Part shown: positions 50,666 through 60,162 of the stretch, one piece after another
Position numbering within the stretch: position 1 is the stretch's first letter
Layout of the letters: the number at the start of each line of letters is the position of its first letter
NCBI GenBank assembly: GCA_034401795.1
Contig: CM067370.1
Location: 100,634,164 to 100,698,163 of the forward strand
Source: Chaetoderma sp. LZ-2023a
Taxonomy: Eukaryota; Mollusca; Caudofoveata; Chaetodermatida; Chaetodermatidae
Length of the DNA: 64,000 nucleotides
Direction of reading: 5' to 3'
The notes under the pieces: generated by a model
Databases searched by the model: none
Seen by the model: only the letters and a program-made list of their open reading frames with translations
Told to the model about the DNA's origin: nothing
Made by a program: the position numbers and the translations under genes

Positions 50666-52718
50666 TTACAGGTGCAAAACAGGCCAAACAAATTCATAAG
50701 GCCTTATTGGTTGAGGCTGATGTAGAATCGAGTTCACATTTGTTTGAATAGCATACTCAGCCATATTACCAGACCTATCATATGTAAATTTCACAAGGGC
50801 ATGTCTAACTCTTTCAGACTGTCTGAGTTGTGGTGCCTCCTCATCAACAGGAGCACATGCTTCCTCAACATGAGTTTCTTGGACACCTCCAACATTCCGC
50901 CCGTTGTGTGGAACATTCGGTGTAAACACAGGCGCAGTTGGCCTCAACTGATTCTCTAACCGACACTCAACCTGACCAGTCTCCTCATCACTATCGCTTT
51001 CCTCACTTTGAACAGGCAGTGATCATCGATGTGTCCTCACTAATCTTAATGGCTTCTGTGATTTGGGCTCCAATTCGTCCAGCAGTAAACCATCACACTG
51101 GAGAAGCAAATTTCGGTGCAATACCATAGTCCTACCAATTCCACATTCCGGTTTGACCGTATACACAGGGCTATCATCTCCCACTCTATTAACAACAATA
51201 TGAATATTATCCTCCCAATGAGATCGCAGTTTCCCCGGCCCACCACGCTCACTCAGGCGCCGCACCAATACTCGATCTCCTGGTTTTAGCTCGATTCCTC
51301 GAACTTTCTTATCGTAATACTCTTTCGATATTTTAGCTCTCTTTACTTTATTTGTGGCTGCTTTCTCATATGCTTCACGCATTACTTTAGTCCATTTTTC
51401 AACATACTGAGGATAGGCGAGTTGTGGAGTTTTTGGTTCTAGATCGAAAATTAAATCAATTGGAAGCCTGGGTGATCTTAGAAACAACAAAAAGAATGGT
51501 GAATAACCAGTCACGTCACTTCGTGTGCAATTATAGGCGTGAACAACTTTCGACACATGATTCTTCCAATCAGCCTTTTAATGATCTGGCAAACATTTCA
51601 GCATGGAAATCAAGGTGCGGTTGAATTGCTCCAGCTTGCCATTCCCTTGTGGGTGGTAAGGTGTAGTTCGCGACTTCGACACTGAACACAATCTCTCCAA
51701 TTGACGAAACAAATCATTTTCAAATTCACCACCCTGATCATGGTGTATCTGCTTTGGAAATCCAAATCGTAGCACAGTCGTTGAAGATTCTATCCGCTGC
51801 TGTACGACCAGCTTTGTTTTTCGTGGGGTATGCTTGAGCAAATCCTGTGAAATTGTCAACCACCACAAGAATATACTCCTGGCCTCCGATCGATCTTTCA
51901 AGATGTACAAAGTCAAGATGTACTATTTCAAATGGTGCACTTGTCACTATATTCTGCATTGGGGCTCTCACTGGAATTGATGGAGCTTTACGCTTCACAC
52001 ATTGACACTGCTGAGTTACATACTTTTCAACATCTGCTTTCATGTAAGGCCAATAGAAACGATCTCGTACCAAATTCAGAACACGATCTGAACCCAAATG
52101 TCCCATTTCTTCATGCAGTTCACGAAAGACAACTTGCTTCAAAATTTGTGGCAAAACCAACTGATAACGATAAAAACCATCTGATGTTTGTATTTTACAA
52201 TACAGTAATCCATCTGAATGCACGAAAAGCTTTGGAAACTCTCGAAGAAGAGCTACAGTCTCCTTGGGCTCTCTATTTCTCTCATCTTGTGATGGGCTAG
52301 CTCCGCTTCTGACATAACCTAGAGATATTCCAATGTACGGATCTGTTTCTTGTGCATGCCTCAACTCTTCTGGTGTGTACTTTCTCAGATCCATGCCGAT
52401 AAACTTTGTATCATCGTGAAGTAAAGAACTATCATCACTGATTGATGACATCCAAGCTACCTCACCATCTTCTCTTAATTTAGCATTTACAGATAATAGC
52501 CCAATCTCATCGGGAGACACAACCTTCGAAAACTGAATTTCCCTCTCACGTGAATCAACCGGCATTCTTGACAGTGCATCAGCATCACCATTCAATCGAC
52601 CTGGCTTGTACTTAATCACAAAGTTATAATTAGATAATTCCGCTACCCACCGATGACGAGCAGCATCAAGCTTCACCGATGTCATAATATATGTTAACAG
52701 ATTGTTGTCACTAAACAC
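50666..52718 (-). pseudogene. Gypsy integrase and pol C-terminal tail, broken
   Basis: It starts in the RNase H to integrase linker (GDADALSRMP). The HHCC zinc domain reads HEEMGHLG followed by CQCVKRK. The catalytic core has Asp in VHLDFVHLE, Asp in HHDQGGEFEN and Glu in GNGKLEQFNRT. The C-terminal domain reads KPGDRVLVRR and the tail contains RQSERVRHALVKFTYD. A frameshift near 51790 separates the first catalytic Asp from the second. TAA near 51580 and TGA at 51021-51023 interrupt the same frame further on. It would insert the cDNA and make the 4-bp duplication if intact. Confidence 0.9.
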
Positions 52719-54920
52719 CTCGAAAGACTCTGCATAAAACAGATAATCTCGAAACCGTTCTGTGATAATTCTGCTCTGATGGGCTCAGCGTTCTCGAGCC
52801 ATAGGCAACCACTTTTAACCGTTGATCATCCTGTTTCTGGTACAAAACCGCACCGAGGCCTTTATCAGAGGCGTCCACATGTACAACAAACGGTTTATGG
52901 AAATCTGGATATGCCATAATAGTAAGTGAGGATAAAATATCAATCAGCCTCTCGAGAACACACTGATGTTCATTTGTCCATGTAATCTGGTAACTGGATG
53001 GTAACGGACCTCTCTTGGATTTCATTTTACGCTTCCCAGATGCAGCTACGCTTGGCTTAACTGCCTTTAGTAGATCATATAATGGTTTTTGCAATACGTG
53101 AGAAATCTGTAATATATTTACGGTAGTAACCAAGCAATCCCAACACACGACGGAGTTCACCAACAGATTTCGGAGGTCGCTCTTTCAGTGACTGGACAGC
53201 AGTCAGATCAGCAGGGTCCATCCGAATTCCATCCGCTGAAACCAGATGACCAAGAAATTTTATTTCTCTTCGAAATAACTTGCACTTAGTTGGTTTCAGT
53301 TTTATACCACATTCTTTAAATCTCTGCAAGACTTTACGAAGCCCTCCTACATGATCTTCAAACGTCCGGTCGAATACAATAGTATCATCCAAATAAGGGA
53401 GACAATCCTCATGAACAAGACCATCAAGCTTGTCGTTCATATACCTTTGAAAGACGGCAGGCGCATTGCTGAGGCCCATTGGAATCCGATTCCACTCGTA
53501 CAGACCCCAGGGAGTTATGAATGCGGTAAGTTCACGGAAATGCTCTGCAATAAACCCTTGATGGTACGCTTTACCTTGATCAAGAAGAGAAAACAACTGA
53601 TGTCCGGCTAATGTATTGAGCGCATCCTGAATTCTGGGTAGCGGCTGTCGATCAGGTATAGTTTTACTATTGAGCTGTCTATAATCGATGCATATTCTTA
53701 ATGTCCCATCTTTCTTTCGAACACAAACCATCGGTGATGAATACGGAGATCTTGATTTTCTTATCCAACCGTGACTGAGTAAATTATTCACATATTCCTT
53801 TACCTCTTGGTACAAAGGCTGGGGTACGGACATGTAAGTTCGCTGTACCGGCGTAGGATCAGATAGACGGATTTCCATACTCATATCTACAACACAACCA
53901 ATATCATCATTATCCCGTGAGAATGCTCCATTCTCTTCACGTAGCATAGTACGAACTATTCTTTTCTGTTCATCCGTCAACTCACTGTTATCCAAATCAA
54001 TTGGTGGATTCCACACACTTTTGTCATCATTACACTTCACTTCACCAACTACAATAGAAGACTCACCTGACATATTTGATCTATTTACAGTTACAGGAAC
54101 ATCCTCTTCAGCAACAGGTACATCCACAATAGAATTAACAGACTGAAGTTCTCCAAAAATTGACTGCAGATCTAAAGACACTATCCGATCTGACATATTG
54201 TACACCCTTACTGGGACACGATTTGTACCATGTCGCAATTTAATTACACAATCAGGGATACACACATCACAAGCACCTCTAAAACCTTCATCTAAGTGAT
54301 GCTCCAGCAGCACTGTCTGCGCACAATGACTAAACACTCGTCCAACAATAACTTTACTACATTTCCCATCAACTATTATTTTACGCTTTGGAAATTTCAA
54401 TGTTAATATTGGTTCAGAATCATGGTATTTCAGTAGGTTAATTAATGCTTTTGCCTTTGGTATATTTACACCAGCAACTGTGGCACAGAGACTAGATATA
54501 ATATGGTTGCCATCACACAATACATTAATATCATTGGTTAAGTACTCCTGGATAACATTAAACCCGATAATCGGTAAACGGATTTGATCAGCAGTCACAA
54601 CTAAAATTGGAACTTGCAACACATGATCACTTCCGATCAAGGAGAACTCAACCGCAATCCATCCACAATATAATATTAGCATTATTGACAGTACACAACT
54701 GAATATCACCAAGCAACTCTGACACTGGATGAATATAATGATTTGGGAATTGATGCTCAACAACATGCAACGGCATTACACAAACCTGCGCACCACTATC
54801 CCACAAAACACTCAACTGAACACCGTCCATAACACATGAAACAATACACTGCTTACATATCAATTCCACTATCTTAGTTTTCCTATTTACATTATGGCAC
54901 TTTTGGGACATCTTACTCAC
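52711..54920 (-). pseudogene. Gypsy protease, reverse transcriptase and RNase H, broken
   Basis: The aspartic protease starts near 54911 with active site LWDSGAQVC, and its second half (RLPIIGFNVI) is in another frame after a break near 54660. RT: IRKSRSPYSSPMVCVRKKDG, RICIDYRQLN, IPMGLSNAPAVFQRYM and the catalytic CLPYLDDTIVF. RNase H: VVHVDASDKGLGAVL with YGSRTLSPSEQNYH. Breaks lie between RT and RNase H (near 53100) and at the end of RNase H near 52770, where some residues are also lost. The protease frame is in the -1 frame relative to gag and stays open across the gag stop, compatible with gag-pol frameshifting. Confidence 0.9.
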
Positions 54921-54922
54921 AG

Positions 54923-56092
54923 CTATTCCCTGTCCCGTGGTCGTAGCTGACCTCCATTTCCCTGATTTCGATGTCCACTACGACAGCCTCTCATCCAATG
55001 ACTGTCGCTCCCACACTTGAAGCAATGGTCACAAAACCCACCTCTTCCAGACTTACGACACGTCAGACAACCTCTTCCAGCAGGCGCATTCCGGTTACCA
55101 TAATTGGAAGCGGCATTATTCTCAAGAACATTATTTCTATCTGCAACTTCCCGTCTAATGTTACGTCCATCTGGAACTTCTCTTTCTCTCCTTTCGACTA
55201 TGCTAGGTCGACTCTCCTGCTCCATTCTTATGCTCATATTGTCTATTTGCGCTCGCAACCGTTTCACCTCTTCAGCCAGTTTCCCTTCACTCTTTTCACG
55301 TACCTCAAGTCGACTTTTCTTCCGTTCCATATTCATGTTATCTACATCAGCTCGTAGCTGTTTCACTTCTTCCGCAAGCTCACGTTCCCGTTTTGAGGAC
55401 TCGCACTGTGTCTTGGTCACAATCTGGGAAATCTTCGGATTCACACTGACTCCTTTCAATTTCATTTGACGCTCTTGTTCCGTTGTGGTTACTTCACTCA
55501 CTGCAGCCAGAAGTTCTTCAACCTCAACACCGTCTTTCAAATATACTTTTAATTCATGTCTTGTACTCTCCTTTTGTAATCCGGTATCAATAGTTCTTAA
55601 AAATATTTTCTGAACCTGATCCTCAGAATACACTACTTGTCCATCCTCATCTGAGGCAGCTAGGATATTTTGTTTAATATTTAGTGCACGAATCACAAAG
55701 GACAATGTATCTTCCTTGGCGCCCTGACTCATTGTGCATAACTCTTGGTACGAATCCGTAGAAGATTTGACTTTGAAATAAGACTTCAAGATTCTCCGCA
55801 ATTTTCTTAGACTCAAATCACGAATTCCCTCCAAATAGCTCCTGAGTGACAGTCCAGCAGTCATTGACCTAACCACGGCATGTACTACTTCATCCTCTTT
55901 GTAGCCACGGGCAAGACCAGCATCAACTTGATGAATAAGACCAGCATACGTCAACTTATTATCTTGTCCTGGCGCCCCAACTTGACCTGAAATTTTAAAT
56001 TCATGCCTCATCACTACTTGATGCAACTCTGTGTCTCTGCGACCAACATCCTTAACAAGCGTAGAGTATGTCGCTGCATCAGGCGAAGCCAT
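54923..56092 (-). CDS. Gypsy Gag, 389 aa, CCHC zinc knuckle
   Basis: The chosen start is the ATG at 56092 (MASPDAATYS). The upstream codons of the frame have no ATG. Capsid-like helical region to about residue 190, then a long Glu/Lys/Arg coiled coil with two similar heptad-rich blocks (ELAEEVKQLRADVDNMN and KLAEEVKRLRAQIDNMS, an internal duplication). A Cys-rich end has CLTCRKSG and a zinc knuckle CFKCGSDSHWMRGC (CX2CX4HX4C), followed by an Arg/Gly-rich tail. It is intact, unlike pol. Gag would form the particle and bind RNA. Confidence 0.9.
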   Translation of the reverse strand: MASPDAATYSTLVKDVGRRDTELHQVVMRHEFKISGQVGAPGQDNKLTYAGLIHQVDAGLARGYKEDEVVHAVVRSMTAGLSLRSYLEGIRDLSLRKLRRILKSYFKVKSSTDSYQELCTMSQGAKEDTLSFVIRALNIKQNILAASDEDGQVVYSEDQVQKIFLRTIDTGLQKESTRHELKVYLKDGVEVEELLAAVSEVTTTEQERQMKLKGVSVNPKISQIVTKTQCESSKRERELAEEVKQLRADVDNMNMERKKSRLEVREKSEGKLAEEVKRLRAQIDNMSIRMEQESRPSIVERREREVPDGRNIRREVADRNNVLENNAASNYGNRNAPAGRGCLTCRKSGRGGFCDHCFKCGSDSHWMRGCRSGHRNQGNGGQLRPRDRE

Positions 56093-57113
56093 GATGTACG
56101 ACAATACCCACAATAACGAGGATTAGTTTGTACACGTTTATACAACTCAGCACAAATTACAGTGAAACAATAATTCAATCTAATGATATGAACATTAAAA
56201 TTGGCTAAAATATCACTACATAACAGAGAACTCTTTCTATTCGTAGGCTAAATAAAGAATAGCAAACGCTATATCATGCTCAAAATTTGAATAGTCTAAT
56301 GATTTACCTGTTTACATTCAGACCAAATTGTTTTGGCATATAAATCCCCATACAATAACCCAGTCATTTTACGCTTTAATGCAATGAAACCAGCCATCCT
56401 AAGTTTTAACACAGTAGTGGACTCTAATTGGGCTGTAGGGCCTATATAGGTCAGTACATATTTCCCTCAAAAGACTTGAATTATACTTGTTGACAACTTG
56501 ACATAGAACAAAAGAAAATCTGCCCAAGGAACAGAGAATCCCTTCCCATCCCCTGTCCTCATAATATAATATGAAACTCATTAATAAAACGATACACCTG
56601 ACGACAAGCAAAATCTACAGTCAAGATATAATAGATCAGCAACACTTGACACGGTGCTTTTTGGTGCATACAATTGAGGACAACCGTACCATGCCAGCAT
56701 ATTTACTTCGTTCTGACTATACGGAAATAGTTATTACTATTCGGCGAATCACTGCGAGATGACCGAAATATGACGATATCAAGCCCGCTTGGCTTTCAAA
56801 TTAAAACATGATAATGGTCATGAAACAAAAAAATTCTGCATTAATACTTATTTTACCGCCCTTTCACTTCATTTAATTTTAATACACGATCACGCCATGA
56901 CACAGAAATCTTCATCATAATGACCGAACACGATGACATCATAACAGAGCAGACAGACGCACACATTACTACTCAGACGCTCTGCATCTCAGTACTCGGT
57001 AGATCAGTAGTATATGGCTGGCAGCACATGAACCCATGGATACTACTGAGATCGCCCATAATCCTGGTGTAAATCGCCCACGCGTCTCGAACAGCTTGCC
57101 AACTGACTCCACT
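56093..57113 (-). other. Gypsy 5' leader
   Basis: About 1 kb between the PBS and gag without a supported frame. It presumably holds packaging and translation signals, none recognised. Confidence 0.5.
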
Positions 57114-57131
57114 ATCTCGGTAGAACCTCCA
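57114..57131 (-). promoter_or_regulatory. Primer-binding site for tRNA-Gln
   Basis: The plus strand reads ATCTCGGTAGAACCTCCA, which is the 3' end of an animal-type tRNA-Gln (T-stem CTCGG, acceptor TAGAACC, T, CCA). The minus-strand PBS, starting TGGAGGTTC, lies 3 nt inside the 5' LTR. The tRNA assignment is from remembered tRNA sequence patterns. Confidence 0.82.
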
Positions 57132-57134
57132 AAT

Positions 57135-57528
57135 TGTAGACTACACGACAGTACCCTGGCATGAGTTATGCGGAGGATGCCGCGTGGCGAGAGGGTTTTC
57201 GCAACAATCGACCCTCGCTCAACAGCACATGTGGGGTGGGCATCTCACACAAAGACATCATCTGAAAAGCATAGTATGTTTATTTAGTTCTTCGAAAGAA
57301 TATTCACAATCTGTGATGAAACAATTACCCGACCAGGATAAAAAAGGACAATTTACCCGGACGGCGGAACATCGCGATCTTCAAATTAAATAAACCCTGA
57401 TTGGGAGAGTTCTCGAACATCTATGTAGTCTATGCTACAGGTTTACAAATCTACACCTATTCTATAGTACAACGCTCATATACAATTTATCTGGCAATAA
57501 ACAGGTTACAAAAGTACGTATGGCTACA
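57135..57528 (-). repeat. Gypsy LTR, inner copy of the tandem pair
   Basis: 394 bp, same ends as the other LTRs. It is the most diverged of the three (for example CTCACACAAAG where the others have CTAACACGAAG). It sits next to the PBS. Confidence 0.95.
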
Positions 57529-57534
57529 CTAAAT
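57529..57534. other. LTR-LTR junction spacer CTAAAT
   Basis: Six bases separate the tandem LTRs. AAAT equals the bases beside the LTR on the PBS side (57131-57134). CT equals the first bases beside the LTR on the PPT side (50184-50185). This is the composition expected at a 2-LTR circle junction. Confidence 0.7.
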
Positions 57535-57928
57535 TGTAGACTACACGATGGTACCCTGGCATGAGTTATGCGGAGGATGCCGCGTGGCGAGAGGGTTTTC
57601 GCAACAATCGACCCTCGCTCAACAGCACATGTGGGGTGGGCATCTAACACGAAGACATCATCTGAAAAGCATAGTATGTTTATTTAGTTCTTCGAAAGAA
57701 TATTCACAATCTGTGATGAAACAATTACCCGACCAGGATAAAAAAGGACAATTTACCCGGACGGCGGAACATCGCGATCTTCAAATTAAATAAACCCTGA
57801 TTGAGAGAGTTCTCGAACATCTATGTAGTCTATGCTACAGGTTTACAAATCTACACCTATTCTATAATACAACGCTCATATACAATTTATCTGGCAATAA
57901 ACAGGTTACAAAAGTACGTATGGCTACA
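57535..57928 (-). repeat. Gypsy LTR, outer copy of the tandem pair
   Basis: 394 bp, ending GTACGTATGGCTACA, followed by CCAT (57929-57932), the right copy of the target-site duplication. Confidence 0.95.
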
Positions 57929-57932
57929 CCAT

Positions 57933-58437
57933 CAGATGTAGGTGATCGCACAAGAGGTAACAGTCACAAGCTCACCAAACAACGCTTCTGCAGTGATACC
58001 AGAAAGAGGTTCTTTAGCATACCAGTGAACAAGCATTGGAATAGCCTACCTGATCACATAGTGACAGCTCCAACACTCAACGCCTTTAAAGGAAGGATTG
58101 ATAAGCACTACCGGGAGAACCTCTACACAATTCAGTTCCCGATCTCACCCATCCACACCCAATCAGTTAAACAGGTTAATGAAACCCAGGTTCAAGAAGA
58201 AAGTGAAAATCTGTTACAGGCTTACTAGCCTAACCAGCAGAAGAGGATATGTATGTAAACGGTTTTGAGGAGACTTAATTAGGCAACAACAGTCTGATCA
58301 TGCAAGAACAAACTGGAAGTCGACTTCAAGGAAGGAACTTATGAATTGGATTGAACAAGCCACACAACAACAAAAACACTGAGTCAATAACAAGCCAATG
58401 GCTTATGCCTCGTAAAAGGATGATGATGATGATGATT
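57933..58437 (+). pseudogene. LINE reverse transcriptase, 3' end (after the Gypsy element)
   Basis: Continues the protein cut at 49789: SDVGDRTRGNSHKL, RFFSIPVNKHWNSLPDHIV, FKGRIDKHYREN, ending ENLLQAY at 58228. A ~200-bp 3' UTR follows, ending in a GATGATGATGATGATT tail, a short tandem tail of the kind found at LINE 3' ends. Confidence 0.87.
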
Positions 58438-58652
58438 AACATAATGTTGAGCTTGCCGTCTGACAGACGGGACTTACTGAACACAAAAACAATAAGAAAG
58501 ATTTTTGTATTATTCAGTTACAAAGTTAATCAATGTACTTGTTATCCAAAGTGTTTTACGGAATAATGTGGTGACCACATGAACAAATTTCGTTAAAAAT
58601 TTCTTTGATAAAGAATCCAGTTTTCGTTTGTAGAATCGCTGATCTTGATCTT
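58438..58652. other. No gene seen
   Basis: Unremarkable sequence between the end of the split LINE and a 96-bp duplication. Confidence 0.4.
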
Positions 58653-59130
58653 GATCAAGATTCAAGATTCTTTATTTCCATATATCATTGTGTTCTCTGT
58701 ATTTGGGCATCCCCTCTTTTTGCGCATACGTATTCATCCTCATGTCAAGATCAAGATTCAAGATTCTTTATTTCCATATATCATTGTGTTCTCTGTATTT
58801 GGGCATCCCCTCTTTTTGCGCATACGTATTCATCCTCATGTGAGGGTTGCTCAAGATCAGCAGGCACACATATTGGTTTACATGTCAATTTACAGTTATT
58901 CATTTTGCTCATGATCAGCCTCGTGCAAGATTTTCTCTGCTTGAAATTGTGAAACTACTTGTCAATATACGTTTAAAGCAGGGTCTCAGGTGGTTTCGGC
59001 AGCCATGTTACATGTAATTTCGGCAGCTGCAAATATTAATTTGTTTTCAGCAGCCTACCGAAACGCAAATATGGTGCATAAAAACATACATTTTCGGCAG
59101 CCTCTCACATTATTACATTTTCGGCAGCAT
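58653..59130 (-). repeat. Family D repeat with a 96-bp tandem duplication
   Basis: 58653-58748 and 58749-58842 are near-identical direct repeats (GATCAAGATTCAAGATTC start; TTTGCGCATACGTATTCATC inside). The AAGATTC units resemble the 3' tail of the LINE at 42150-42175, read in the same orientation. 58843-58970 matches 11165-11340 in reverse. 58985-59130 has repeated TTTCGGCAGC words and matches 10258-10390 in reverse. Confidence 0.75.
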
Positions 59131-60122
59131 GATCAACATCGTTATATTGTTGTAAAATATTGTAATGTTATGAATGTCATTAAAATTGTTTTACCGGCAA
59201 TCTGTATAAGTCTGTCTGCATCTAATAATATTTCCATTTTTCGGGTTAATACCGTGATTAAGGTTTAAAGGAACCATAGATCTGAAATTCATAGACCTCA
59301 TTTTAATTGATGTTGCTTCTGCAACATTTGAGGGTGAAAGTATTTAGGTCGTGTACGTTTAGAGGCTTGGATTGTGGGTCTATGTGTGATGAATCAGATG
59401 GGATTTTGCCTGGTGGCGATTTCATTCGTATTGGTTAATGCATTTTATTGGTTTGTAGAATTGAATTAGAGGCACAAGCCTCTGATTCGGTTTGGCAACG
59501 TAGGAGGTTGTATTGATTGATGCATGAGGGAGTCGTCACGTGTTAGGATTTAGTTTGTTTCCTTGCACATGGACCTGCGGTTTGGGCCTCTGAAAATAAG
59601 CGGCTTGGATGGGGTTATTTTCGAGCATTTTCCTGTGTATGTGCACCTTTAGTGGTCAAGGGGTGAGAATTTCCACTCCAGTAAATGTACTTTCAGCGGT
59701 AGATCCATCAGCTCTATAATCAAAAGGTAACCATATGGTCAGGGTTGTTGGGGCTGACTATGGGGCTGCTCTTGCCTTTATTATGTGTTTGGTACTAGTG
59801 ATACCCATCACATGATAAAGGAAACAGTATTGCTTGGTCAGCCTTAGCAACCCTGACAAACAGCATCAACCTACCAGACTAGCATGATTGATCTGCTTGT
59901 AATTGAATACTCCTAGTATCATTGAGAATCTTCTCTATTTGACTTATATGGTTGAAAACGTCCCGGAACGATGTAGATTACTGATCCGGTGACTGGCCGA
60001 TGCTGTAATGATATCATCCTAGCATCGGCCCGTTCTGGCCACTGAGTCCCAATATCCGGGTAAAATATGTCCCTGTACATAACCTGATTATTTGTCACAA
60101 TTTAATTTCCTTATTTTTCTGG

Positions 60123-60123
<1 letters not shown>
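59131..60123. other. No gene recognised; probable 5' region of the next LINE
   Basis: GT-rich sequence with no good open frame, followed (59750-60120) by sequence that may be the 5' UTR of the LINE at 60163. No specific signal can be named. Confidence 0.35.

Positions 60124-60153
<30 letters not shown>
60124..60153. repeat. (TA)n microsatellite
   Basis: About 30 bp of pure TA, ending 9 bp before the LINE start codon at 60163. Confidence 0.95.
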
Positions 60154-60155
<2 letters not shown>

Positions 60156-60162
60156 TATCAAT

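Larger units (their letters stand above)
49790..57928 (-). mobile_element. Gypsy-type LTR retrotransposon, 8.1 kb, with duplicated 5' LTR
   Basis: Order on the minus strand: LTR 57928-57535, 6-bp spacer, LTR 57528-57135, tRNA-Gln PBS, leader, gag, protease, RT, RNase H, integrase, C-terminal tail, PPT, LTR 50183-49790. The RT-RNase H-integrase order and an integrase with HHCC plus DDE define Ty3/Gypsy. No envelope frame is seen. Pol is broken in several places, so the copy is dead. The 4-bp CCAT duplication shows the whole structure, tandem LTRs included, is bounded by one insertion. Confidence 0.94.

Noticed and set aside
57135..57928. Two independent solo LTR insertions
   Set aside because: A single CCAT pair encloses the whole structure, and the 6-bp spacer is made of PBS-side and PPT-side bases, which favours one junction event.
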